From Bacteroidota bacterium (GTDB taxonomy: Bacteria > Bacteroidota > Bacteroidia > Chitinophagales > Chitinophagaceae), in NCBI GenBank assembly GCA_030706635.1, contig JAUZOD010000038.1:1-39213 (forward strand): DNA of 39,213 nucleotides. Reading direction: 5' to 3'. Shown in pieces: positions 26,510 through 34,212 of the stretch. The notes under the pieces were generated by a model that was not told where the DNA came from, searched no databases, and saw only the letters and a program-made list of their open reading frames with translations. Both the position numbers and the translations under genes were made by a program. The stretch's first letter is position 1; the number at the start of each line of letters is the position of its first letter.

Positions 26510-26561
26510 AAAATAACCGCTTAAAAGAAAAAAAATTCTACACCAATAAAACCTTATCAAC

Positions 26562-27575
26562 GTGTCAAATATCAATGTCGGTGTTGTTGGCTATGGCTAC
26601 TGGGGGCCTAATATCGTAAGAAACTTCTTTGCCAACGCGGCATGCACCCTTAAATCGGTGGCCGACGGGCGCCAGGAACGGCTGAATCTGCTGGCGAAAA
26701 TTTTCCCTTCAATAAACGGCGTCAAAGACGCTGAAGACGTGATCAGCAGCCCGGATATTGATGCCGTCGTGATTGCTACGCCGGTATTCACGCATTTCGG
26801 ACTCGCTAAACGCGCCCTCCAGCAGGGAAAGCACGTGCTCATCGAAAAGCCCATGACCTCCTCCGTGGCCGAGGCGGATGAGCTGATTGAACTGGCTGCC
26901 CGGAAAGGGCTCGTTCTTATGGCGGATCATACTTTTCTCTATACCGGCGCCGTGCAGAAGATGAAAGAAATCATCCAGACCGAAGTGATCGGAACGCCTC
27001 TGTACTTTGATTCCGCCCGTATCAATCTCGGATTGTTCCAGCCTGATATTAATGTACTCTGGGATCTGGCCCCCCATGATATTTCCATACTTACCTATCT
27101 GATAACCGAGGAACCGGAAAGCATCAATGCCACCGGCATTTCGCATACGCGCAACGAGGTGGAGAATATTGCTTACCTGACAGTCAACTACAGTTCGGAT
27201 TTTATCGCTCATTTCAATTGTTCCTGGTCCTCGCCAGTAAAAGTGCGGCAAACCCTGATCGGCGGTAATAAAAAAATGATCCTGTACAATGATCTGGAAC
27301 CTTCAGAAAAAGTAAGGGTTTACGACACGGGTTATAGTCATAAAACGGAGGAAGACAAAACCAGGATCATGGTGGACTACCGGACCGGGGACGTCTTCAT
27401 CCCGAAACTATCCAGCCGTGAAGCGCTGGCCGGTGTTGCGGATGATTTTATCCAGTCGGTTCTCCAGAAAAAAGATCCGCTGTCCAATGCGCAGCTTGGC
27501 AGAAGTGTAGTAAAAATACTGGAGGCTTCCCAGTTATCCATTAAACAAAAGGGTAAAGAAGTGAGAATAAAATAA
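26562..27575 (+). CDS. Gfo/Idh/MocA sugar-nucleotide dehydrogenase
   Basis: A 337-residue NAD(P)-dependent oxidoreductase with a GTG start. The Rossmann motif GYGYWGPN follows the first strand, then IATPVFTHF, the conserved EKP motif (HVLIEKPMTSSVAEADEL) and DLAPHDISIL with the family active-site His. In polysaccharide loci such enzymes (WlbA/WbpB, GnnA) oxidise the 3-hydroxyl of a UDP-GlcNAc-type sugar to a 3-keto product. The next genes are the matching hexapeptide acyltransferase (4 nt later) and DegT aminotransferase, the same order as in the 3-amino sugar pathways. No UDP-sugar 6-dehydrogenase is in the window, so whether the substrate is UDP-GlcNAc or its uronic acid is open. Confidence 0.87.
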   Translation: MSNINVGVVGYGYWGPNIVRNFFANAACTLKSVADGRQERLNLLAKIFPSINGVKDAEDVISSPDIDAVVIATPVFTHFGLAKRALQQGKHVLIEKPMTSSVAEADELIELAARKGLVLMADHTFLYTGAVQKMKEIIQTEVIGTPLYFDSARINLGLFQPDINVLWDLAPHDISILTYLITEEPESINATGISHTRNEVENIAYLTVNYSSDFIAHFNCSWSSPVKVRQTLIGGNKKMILYNDLEPSEKVRVYDTGYSHKTEEDKTRIMVDYRTGDVFIPKLSSREALAGVADDFIQSVLQKKDPLSNAQLGRSVVKILEASQLSIKQKGKEVRIK

Positions 27576-27579
27576 TATC

Positions 27580-28068
27580 ATGGAAAAGATCAGCATTAAT
27601 AACGACAGACAAAGCCTGAACAATGTACACATTGGCGAGAACGTCCGCATTTTCAATTTCGTTAATGCCTATGGCTGCAGTATCGGAGACAATTCAAAGA
27701 TCGGCGCCTTTGTGGAAATTCAGAAAGGTGCGTCCATTGGAAAGAATTGTAAAATTTCCAGCCATACCTTTATTTGTGAAGGCGTACACATTGAGGATAA
27801 TGTCTTCGTGGGCCACGGCGTCATGTTTACCAACGACCTGTTTCCCAGGGCGACCAATGCCGATGGCAGCGCGCAAACGGAAGCCGACTGGAAGGTTATT
27901 GAGACAACAGTAAAAAAAGGCGCATCCATTGGTTCCAATGCCAGCATTTTATGCGGCATCAGCATCGGCGAAAATGCGTTGATTGGCGCGGGTTCGGTAG
28001 TGACCAAAGATGTTCCGCCGAATACCGTGGTAGCCGGTGTTCCTGCAAGAGTGATTAAATCTATTTAA
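27580..28068 (+). CDS. Hexapeptide-repeat N-acyltransferase (WlbB/WbpD/FdtC-like)
   Basis: A 162-residue left-handed beta-helix acyltransferase. Hexapeptide repeats run through the protein (IGDNSKIGAFVEIQKGASIG, then IGSNASILCGISIGENALIGAGSVVT). The segment GHGVMFTNDLFPRATN is characteristic of sugar-nucleotide N-acetyltransferases of the WbpD/WlbB/FdtC group, and the end DVPPNTVVAGVPARVIKSI is the usual cap. It would acetylate the 3-amino group added by the aminotransferase encoded next, using acetyl-CoA, as a trimer. It starts 4 nt after the dehydrogenase stop and is followed after 15 nt by the aminotransferase. The acyl donor is inferred from the family. Confidence 0.88.
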   Translation: MEKISINNDRQSLNNVHIGENVRIFNFVNAYGCSIGDNSKIGAFVEIQKGASIGKNCKISSHTFICEGVHIEDNVFVGHGVMFTNDLFPRATNADGSAQTEADWKVIETTVKKGASIGSNASILCGISIGENALIGAGSVVTKDVPPNTVVAGVPARVIKSI

Positions 28069-28083
28069 ATACCTGTAAGCGTT

Positions 28084-29184
28084 ATGGATAAAAAAATACC
28101 CTGTCTGGATCTGAAAGGACAACATCAGCAAATCAAAAAAGAAGTTTTTGAGGCTTTTGAAAAAGTATATGATCAAACGGCTTTCTCCGGAGGACCCTTT
28201 GTGGAGGCCTTTGAGAAAAGCTTTGCCGGTTTTTGCGGCACAAACTATGCCGTTGGCGTGAACAACGGCACTACGGCCCTCCATTTAGCCATGCTGGCGC
28301 TTGGTATTGGCCGGGGCGATGAAGTGATCATTCCGGCAAATACCTTTATCGCGACGGCCTGGGGTGTATCATACACGGGAGCGATTCCCGTTTTTGTTGA
28401 TTGCGACCCCCTCACCTGGGAAATAGATGCTTCAAAGATAGAAGCAGCCATAACCCCAAAAACAAAAGCCGTCATCGGGGTTCACCTCTACGGGCAGCCA
28501 TTCGACATTCATGCCGTTAAGGCCATTTGTAAAAAACATAATCTTTATCTTATAGAAGATGCCGCTCAGGCGCAGGGCGCCGCATATCACGGTGTTCCTG
28601 TGGGTGGATTTAGCGAGATGGCCTGCTTCAGCTTTTATCCCGGCAAGAATCTCGGAGCCTGCGGGGAAGCCGGCGGCATAACCACCAACAAAGAAACCTA
28701 CAGCAGGCACCTGCAGAGCCTCCGCAATCATGGTTCGGTGGTGCGATATTACCATGATGAAATTGGTTATAATATGCGGATGGGCGGACTGGAAGGCGCT
28801 TCCCTGAGCGTAAAACTAAAATACCTGCCAAACTGGAATCAAAAAAGGAAGGAGATCGCCGGGAAATATCACGCCGCCTTAAAGAATCCAAAAATACAAA
28901 TGCAGCTTCAGCCGGAAGGACACGATTCTGTTTTTCACCTTTTTGTAATCACAACAGAAGACCGCGAGCAACTGACCAGGCACCTGAACGATAGGAATAT
29001 TTTTCCGGGACTGCATTATCCCGTACCCTGTCATTTGCAAAAAGCCTATGCCGGGCTCGGATATAAGAAAGGCGATTTCCCGAATTCAGAATACCTGGCC
29101 GATCACTGCCTTTCCCTGCCTATGTATGCTGAATTGACAAACGAAGAAGTGGATTATGTGATCAACACATTGAACAGTTACTGA
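28084..29184 (+). CDS. DegT/DnrJ/EryC1/StrS aminotransferase (3-amino sugar type)
   Basis: A 366-residue PLP enzyme. The internal aldimine Lys is Lys188 in SFYPGKNLGACGEAGG, a segment typical of the FdtB/QdtB/WlbC subgroup that aminates C3 of a keto sugar nucleotide. Other hallmarks are GVNNGTTALHLAMLALGIGRGDEVI, PANTFIATAW, and IEDAAQAQGAAYHG with the Asp that pairs with the PLP nitrogen. It would convert the 3-keto product of the Gfo/Idh dehydrogenase to an amine using glutamate. The unknown Rossmann-like gene begins 2 nt after its stop. Confidence 0.9.
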   Translation: MDKKIPCLDLKGQHQQIKKEVFEAFEKVYDQTAFSGGPFVEAFEKSFAGFCGTNYAVGVNNGTTALHLAMLALGIGRGDEVIIPANTFIATAWGVSYTGAIPVFVDCDPLTWEIDASKIEAAITPKTKAVIGVHLYGQPFDIHAVKAICKKHNLYLIEDAAQAQGAAYHGVPVGGFSEMACFSFYPGKNLGACGEAGGITTNKETYSRHLQSLRNHGSVVRYYHDEIGYNMRMGGLEGASLSVKLKYLPNWNQKRKEIAGKYHAALKNPKIQMQLQPEGHDSVFHLFVITTEDREQLTRHLNDRNIFPGLHYPVPCHLQKAYAGLGYKKGDFPNSEYLADHCLSLPMYAELTNEEVDYVINTLNSY

Positions 29185-29186
29185 AT

Positions 29187-30221
29187 ATGCTTATAGATAA
29201 ACTCGTTAAACAGGTCAGGGAGCTGCAGCTCAATTTAAAAGGCAAAACGGTTCTGACGGAAGCTGCTACCGGAGCCTATATTGTCACTCCGGTTTTAGCC
29301 GCCCTTGCCGGCGCAAAGGTTTTTGCCTTTTCAAAAACCACCCGTTACGGCACGGTGGACGAAGTGTTTGCCGCCACAAAACAACTGGCCTGCTCGTTCA
29401 AAGAATTCCCGCTCGATATCCATTACACCGATAAGCTCACCCCGGAAATTATCTCACAGGCAGATATCATCACCAATTCCGGACACCTGAGGCCATTGAC
29501 CGAAGCCGTGCTGGGCCATGCAAAAGATGAGGTGGTCATCCCGCTGATGTATGAAGCCTGGGAATGGCGGGAGGCGGACATGGATATAAACTACATAAGA
29601 AAAAGAGGGTTTAAGATCGGGGCCACCAATGAAAGACATCCTTCTGTTGATGTTTTCAACTACCTCGGTGATATGGCCTTAAAACAGATTTTTGATGCGG
29701 GAATCTGTCTCTATAAGAATAAGTTTATCCTGCTGTGTAATAACGATTTCGGTCCCTTCATCGCGAGGGTCATCGCAGCCGTCTGCGACGGACTTGCTGT
29801 GATAGACAAAGATGAAAACAAATCCCGGTACGATTTTAAAAACATTGAGTGGATCGGTGGATTTCCGGATATCCGCATACCGCCTGCATACAAAGATGCG
29901 GAAGCGGTTATTTTTACGGCTTACCCATTTGACCAGAACTGGATCGGAGATAAAACGCCGGTAAGCTTACAGAATATTAAGTCGCAGCTCACGGATCCCC
30001 TGATACTCCGGTATGCAGGCGATGTGGATGCAGAAGTTCTGAGAAAAGAAAACGTCCGGTTCTATCCCCAGGATGTACACAGCGGGCATATGGGCATACT
30101 GCCGTCCGCCGTCGGGTATGATCCCATCATCCGGTTGCAGTCCGGCGGATTGAAAGCGGGTGAAGCCCTGCTCAGTGGTAAACACGAATACAACAATATA
30201 AAAATACTGGATCTCGTATGA
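29187..30221 (+). CDS. Unrecognised Rossmann-like protein coupled to the formyltransferase
   Basis: A 344-residue soluble protein that I cannot assign to a named family. It has a helical lead-in, then a strand-loop-helix TEAATGAYIVTPVLAALAGA leading to AKVFAFSKT, which looks like a dinucleotide- or SAM-binding half. Further conserved-looking stretches are ITNSGHLRPLTE, PLMYEAWEWREADMDIN, LCNNDFGPFIARVIAAVCDG, WIGGFPDIRIP and FYPQDVHSGHMGILPSAVGYDP. The layout recalls adenosylhomocysteinase-like or NAD-dependent dehydrogenase folds, without a full match. It starts 2 nt after the aminotransferase stop and overlaps the formyltransferase start by ATGA, so it belongs to the amino-sugar cassette. 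A role as a sugar-modifying, cofactor-handling or scaffold protein is inference only. Confidence 0.75.
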   Translation: MLIDKLVKQVRELQLNLKGKTVLTEAATGAYIVTPVLAALAGAKVFAFSKTTRYGTVDEVFAATKQLACSFKEFPLDIHYTDKLTPEIISQADIITNSGHLRPLTEAVLGHAKDEVVIPLMYEAWEWREADMDINYIRKRGFKIGATNERHPSVDVFNYLGDMALKQIFDAGICLYKNKFILLCNNDFGPFIARVIAAVCDGLAVIDKDENKSRYDFKNIEWIGGFPDIRIPPAYKDAEAVIFTAYPFDQNWIGDKTPVSLQNIKSQLTDPLILRYAGDVDAEVLRKENVRFYPQDVHSGHMGILPSAVGYDPIIRLQSGGLKAGEALLSGKHEYNNIKILDLV

Positions 30222-31165
30222 GTACCGAAAATCATTTGATCGCCATCGGCCGTTCCCGCTATCTGTACGACGGAATAAAATACCTGCAATCCAAAGGATA
30301 TGTATTTAAGGCCATCGTCACGGAAGAAGCATATGAAGAATACGACGTGAAACACACCGATTTTGAATTGCTGGCCAGGAGCCTGGGCTGCCGGTTCTTC
30401 ATGATCAAATCGTTAAATAATGATGAATTAATCCAGATCGTCAAATCGAATCATATCCGGGCCGCCATCAGCGCCAACTGGAAATATACCATACCGAAGA
30501 GTTTCCTCGATCTTTTTGCCTGCGGCATACTCAATTTTCATTTGGGAAACCTGCCCGATTATAAAGGAAATGCCACCGTTAACTGGACCATCATCAACGG
30601 AGAGTATGAAATTTACGGGAATATTCATAAAATGGATCCCGAGCTGGATGCCGGGGACGTTATAGCCAGAAAATCAATACCACTGAGGGAGAATACGTAT
30701 ATTGCCGATGTCCTTCAGCAGGCAGCGCTGGATGTTCCGTTCCTCTATGAAGAAGCTTTAAAAAGGATATTTAAACAGCCCGATGCCTTTGAGGTGAAAG
30801 GTTCTTTAGAGGGCCTGCGCTGTTACCCGCGCTTACCTGAAGACAGCCGGATAAACTGGAATGAAACGGCGGAAACCATTTGCCGGCTTATCCGGGCCTC
30901 GGCCCATCCCTACCCCGGGGCGTTTAGCTATCTGAACGGGGAGAAAGTCATTATCTGGAAAGCTGCCGTATTTATACCGGGTGAGAGATTCCTGGCGGTA
31001 CCCGGACACGTAGTGGCCATACAAAAAGATACTAAAACCATACGGATCGCCTGCAGGGAAAATTTCCTCGAAATTCAGGAAATTGAATACCAGGGCAAAG
31101 TAATGGCCCCTGCCGAGTTTATTAAAAGCATCCGGGTCAGATTTAAAAACGATGCCAATGCATGA
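30218..31165 (+). CDS. Sugar N-formyltransferase (ArnA/Fmt-like)
   Basis: A 315-residue formyltransferase. The catalytic triad is intact and has the spacing of Fmt and the ArnA formyltransferase domain: Asn106 and His108 in GILNFHLGNLPDYKG, and Asp144 in MDPELDAGD. The substrate loop NATVNWTIINGE is the sugar-enzyme variant rather than the tRNA-enzyme one. The C-terminal part (about 210-310) resembles the Fmt C-terminal domain (SYLNGEKVIIWKA). It would transfer a formyl group from N10-formyltetrahydrofolate to the amino group of a sugar nucleotide, presumably one made by one of the DegT aminotransferases. It overlaps the preceding unknown gene by 4 nt and the following GT2 by 14 nt. Confidence 0.87.
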   Translation: MSTENHLIAIGRSRYLYDGIKYLQSKGYVFKAIVTEEAYEEYDVKHTDFELLARSLGCRFFMIKSLNNDELIQIVKSNHIRAAISANWKYTIPKSFLDLFACGILNFHLGNLPDYKGNATVNWTIINGEYEIYGNIHKMDPELDAGDVIARKSIPLRENTYIADVLQQAALDVPFLYEEALKRIFKQPDAFEVKGSLEGLRCYPRLPEDSRINWNETAETICRLIRASAHPYPGAFSYLNGEKVIIWKAAVFIPGERFLAVPGHVVAIQKDTKTIRIACRENFLEIQEIEYQGKVMAPAEFIKSIRVRFKNDANA

Positions 31166-32099
31166 TCTGAATAAAACCAAAATATCTGTTATCATACCCA
31201 TTTACAATGAGTATGAGGGCATCCCCTACCTGGTCGACAACCTGAATGCTTTTTTTGTGCAGTATCCGGAAATGGAGCCGGAGGTTATTTTCGTCAATGA
31301 CGGTTCGAGGGACCATTCGGTGGAAAGGCTGCTGGAAATGAAACACGGATCTTACAAAGCAAAGGTCATCAGCCTTTCCCGGAATTTCGGATCCCATGCC
31401 GCCCTACGGGCAGGTATTTCCATAGCCGGCGGGGAGCTGGTTTGTTTTAATTATGCTGACCTGCAGGATCCGCTCGAGCTCATTATCCGGATGGCAGAAA
31501 AAACAAAGGAAGGCAGCGACATCGTCTGGGCACACCGCGAAAGCACCAAAGTATCTTTCGGAGAGAAAACCTTCTCTTCTTTTTATGCGTATCTGATGAA
31601 AAAATTTGCTTTCAGCAATTTTCCGGAGAAAGGTTTTGACATCGTCATGTTCAACCGGAAAGTGACCGCCGAAGTCAACAGCAATGTGGAAGCCAATTCA
31701 TCCATTTTCTTACAAATACTGGGCATGGGCTTTCGGCAGGATTCCATTTCCTATAAAAAACGGGAAAGAAAATCCGGGGTCAGCAAATGGACCCTCTCTA
31801 AAAAGGTGAAATTATTTATCGATTCGTTTGTCGCGTTTTCCTATGCCCCTATCCGCATGGTGACCATCGTCGGCATTTCGATGTTCTTTGTTGGCCTGTT
31901 ATGGACGATCTATATCATCTTCCGCAAAATATTTTTCCATAACCTGGCCAGTGGCTGGCCGGCACTGATGTCTATATTGATGATCGGGTTCGGCATCACC
32001 AATATCTCCCTGGGTATTATTGCAGAATACCTCTGGCGAACCCTGGATGCCAGCCGGCGAAGACCGGTATTTATAATTGATAAAATAGTTGAATTATGA
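31152..32099 (+). CDS. GT2 with two C-terminal helices (GtrB/polyprenyl-phosphate sugar synthase-like)
   Basis: A 315-residue GT-A enzyme. The N-terminal catalytic domain has ISVIIPIYNEYEGIPYLVDNL, FVNDGSRDHS, and YADLQDP with the metal-binding Asp; RKSGVSKWTLSKK is the typical GtrB/DPM1-like juxtamembrane motif. Two C-terminal membrane helices follow (about 235-258 and 270-292). Enzymes of this shape move a sugar from UDP or GDP to undecaprenyl phosphate at the cytoplasmic face. The product could feed the GT-C-like protein encoded at 24623-26509. It overlaps the formyltransferase by 14 nt and the epimerase by ATGA. A second Met six nt downstream could be the real start. Confidence 0.87.
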   Translation: MPMHDLNKTKISVIIPIYNEYEGIPYLVDNLNAFFVQYPEMEPEVIFVNDGSRDHSVERLLEMKHGSYKAKVISLSRNFGSHAALRAGISIAGGELVCFNYADLQDPLELIIRMAEKTKEGSDIVWAHRESTKVSFGEKTFSSFYAYLMKKFAFSNFPEKGFDIVMFNRKVTAEVNSNVEANSSIFLQILGMGFRQDSISYKKRERKSGVSKWTLSKKVKLFIDSFVAFSYAPIRMVTIVGISMFFVGLLWTIYIIFRKIFFHNLASGWPALMSILMIGFGITNISLGIIAEYLWRTLDASRRRPVFIIDKIVEL

Positions 32100-33070
32100 A
32101 TAAAGTTAAAGACAGCATCATCCTGGTGACCGGAGGCGCAGGATTTATCGGATCCTATGTTATTGAAGAGCTCATTCCCTTAAAACCTAAGAAGATCATC
32201 ATTATAGATAATCTGATTCGCGGCAGCAGAGCCAATATGAAAAGCTTTCTCGATAATCCGGTTGTTGAATTCCATGAAGGCGATATCCGGGATCTTGTTT
32301 TGCTGGAAAAATGCATTGCCGGTACGGATTATATTTTTCATATGGCCGCCCTTCGCATAAACGCCTGTGCTGCCAATCCCAGCGACGGATTTGATGTGAT
32401 GCTGAAATCAACTTTTGAGGTTGCATCCCTAAGCGCAAAACATAAAGTAAAAAAAATAATATACAGCTCCAGCGCTTCCGTCTATGGTCTGGCTCAGCAT
32501 TTTCCAACGCCGGAAACGGATAACCCGTATAACAATCAGACCTTCTACGGAGCAGCCAAAATGTGGGGTGAACAACTCTTCCGAAGCTTTAAATTCATGT
32601 ATGGCCTCGATTATGTAGCCCTGAGATATTTCAATGCTTATGGACCACGTATGGATACCGATGGCAAATACACCGAAGTCATGATCAAATGGCTGGATTG
32701 TATCCGCGATGGAAAAACCCCACTAATCTTCGGGGACGGTTCAACGACGATGGATTTTGTGTATGTCAGGGACATTGCCAAAGCGAATGTAGCCGCCTTG
32801 CAGGCAGAAGTGACCGATGAAGCATTCAATATTGGCAATTGCGAGGAAACAAGTCTTAAAGGCCTGCTGGACGTCTTACTGAAAGTGAATCATTCCACCC
32901 TTTCTCCTGAATTCAGGGCGGAAAATTCAATCAATCCGGTCAGCCGCAGGCTGGCCGACATCAGCAAGGCAAAAAAATTGCTGGACTTCAGCCCAACGGT
33001 AAGCCTTGAAAAAGGAATGAAGGAACTTACCGAATGGTATTTTGAAAAAATAAAAATAACCACCGACTAA
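32096..33070 (+). CDS. NAD-dependent epimerase/dehydratase (extended SDR)
   Basis: A 324-residue extended short-chain dehydrogenase. The cofactor motif is GGAGFIG (13-19); the catalytic set is Ser125 region (YSSSASVYG) with Tyr151 and Lys155 (YGAAKMWGEQ). The substrate region LRYFNAYGPRM and FGDGSTTMDFVYVRDIAKAN matches UDP-glucose 4-epimerase-like enzymes and sugar 4,6-dehydratases. It produces an epimerised or keto sugar nucleotide. The next gene is a DegT aminotransferase that overlaps its stop by one base (TAATG), so the two likely act in sequence. The exact reaction, epimerisation versus dehydration, is not decided by the sequence alone. Confidence 0.88.
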   Translation: MNKVKDSIILVTGGAGFIGSYVIEELIPLKPKKIIIIDNLIRGSRANMKSFLDNPVVEFHEGDIRDLVLLEKCIAGTDYIFHMAALRINACAANPSDGFDVMLKSTFEVASLSAKHKVKKIIYSSSASVYGLAQHFPTPETDNPYNNQTFYGAAKMWGEQLFRSFKFMYGLDYVALRYFNAYGPRMDTDGKYTEVMIKWLDCIRDGKTPLIFGDGSTTMDFVYVRDIAKANVAALQAEVTDEAFNIGNCEETSLKGLLDVLLKVNHSTLSPEFRAENSINPVSRRLADISKAKKLLDFSPTVSLEKGMKELTEWYFEKIKITTD

Positions 33071-34197
33071 TGATACCCATAGCGAAACCTTACCTGACGA
33101 AGAAAGAAGCAAAAGCGGCTTACGATACCATCCTCAGCGGCTGGATCACCCAGGGACCCCGGGTGGCCGAATTTGAAGAAAAATTCGCAGCCTATACCGG
33201 AGCAAAATATGCTGTCGCCGTCTCAAACTGTACCACGGCCCTCCACCTGTCCATGATCGTGGCGGGTGTTGGTCCCGGAGATGAAGTGATCTGCCCGTCT
33301 ATGAGTTATATCGCGACGGCCAATTCAATCAAATACGTCGGTGCGAAACCGGTATTTGCAGAAATCAATCCGGCCAACTATAATCTGGACTTGAAAGACG
33401 TTGCCCAAAAGATAACCGGCAAAACAAAGGCCATCCTGCTCGTGCACCAGATCGGCATGCCGGCTGATATAGACGCTTTTAAGGAGCTTGCCGCCAAACA
33501 CCACCTGAAGCTGATAGAAGATGCCGCCTGCGCGGCGGGGTCCTCCTATAAAGGAGCTAAAATCGGCAGTCATTCGGAACTGGTTTGTTTCTCCTTCCAT
33601 CCCAGAAAAGTGATCTCCACCGGGGACGGCGGCATGATTACCACCAACAACGAAGCTTATTATAAGCGGATGAAATTACTCAGGCAACATGGCATGTCTG
33701 TCAACGACCGCGTACGGCACGAATCGTCAAAGATAATATTCGAAGACCATCTGGAGCTGGGATACAATTACCGGCTGACCGATATCCAGGCAGCGGTGGG
33801 CATCAAACAGCTTGAAAAATTAGACTGGATCATAGCCAAAAGAAGAAAGATAGCGCTCCGTTACCACAAGGCATTTAAGGGTATCGGGTGCATCCAGCTG
33901 CCGGTAGAAAAGAAAGGGTATTCGAGCAACTACCAGTCTTACAGCATCTATCTGAAAGACGATTGCTCCAAAAGCCGGAATGATATCATGCAGGCCATGC
34001 TCGATGCCGGCATCTCCACCCGCCGGGGAATTATGACAACCCACCGGGAAACAGCCTATAAGGAAGAATATGCGGGCCTGCGCCTGCCGGTTTCAGAAAA
34101 AGCCTGTGACCGCAGCATCATCCTGCCGCTGTATATTCCGATGCAGGATGAAGACATTGAAAAGGTTATCCATACATTTACTTCCTTATTACAGTAA
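33070..34197 (+). CDS. Second DegT/DnrJ/EryC1/StrS aminotransferase
   Basis: A 375-residue PLP enzyme of the perosamine-synthase-like branch. The PLP Lys is Lys180 in SFHPRKVISTGDGG. Other marks are ILSGWITQGPRVAEFE at the N-terminus, VSNCTTALHLSMIVAGVGPGDEVI, PSMSYIATAN, and IEDAACAAGSSYKG. This branch usually aminates C4 of a 4-keto-6-deoxy sugar, unlike the C3-type enzyme at 28084-29184. The overlap with the SDR suggests that the SDR makes its keto substrate. The initiating transferase follows after 15 nt. C4 specificity is an inference from the branch. Confidence 0.9.
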   Translation: MIPIAKPYLTKKEAKAAYDTILSGWITQGPRVAEFEEKFAAYTGAKYAVAVSNCTTALHLSMIVAGVGPGDEVICPSMSYIATANSIKYVGAKPVFAEINPANYNLDLKDVAQKITGKTKAILLVHQIGMPADIDAFKELAAKHHLKLIEDAACAAGSSYKGAKIGSHSELVCFSFHPRKVISTGDGGMITTNNEAYYKRMKLLRQHGMSVNDRVRHESSKIIFEDHLELGYNYRLTDIQAAVGIKQLEKLDWIIAKRRKIALRYHKAFKGIGCIQLPVEKKGYSSNYQSYSIYLKDDCSKSRNDIMQAMLDAGISTRRGIMTTHRETAYKEEYAGLRLPVSEKACDRSIILPLYIPMQDEDIEKVIHTFTSLLQ

Positions 34198-34212
34198 GCG
34201 CACCATCAGCCA

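Noticed and set aside
26709-27251. 180-codon minus-strand frame
   Set aside because: Antisense to the Gfo/Idh dehydrogenase gene, whose motifs are intact on the plus strand.
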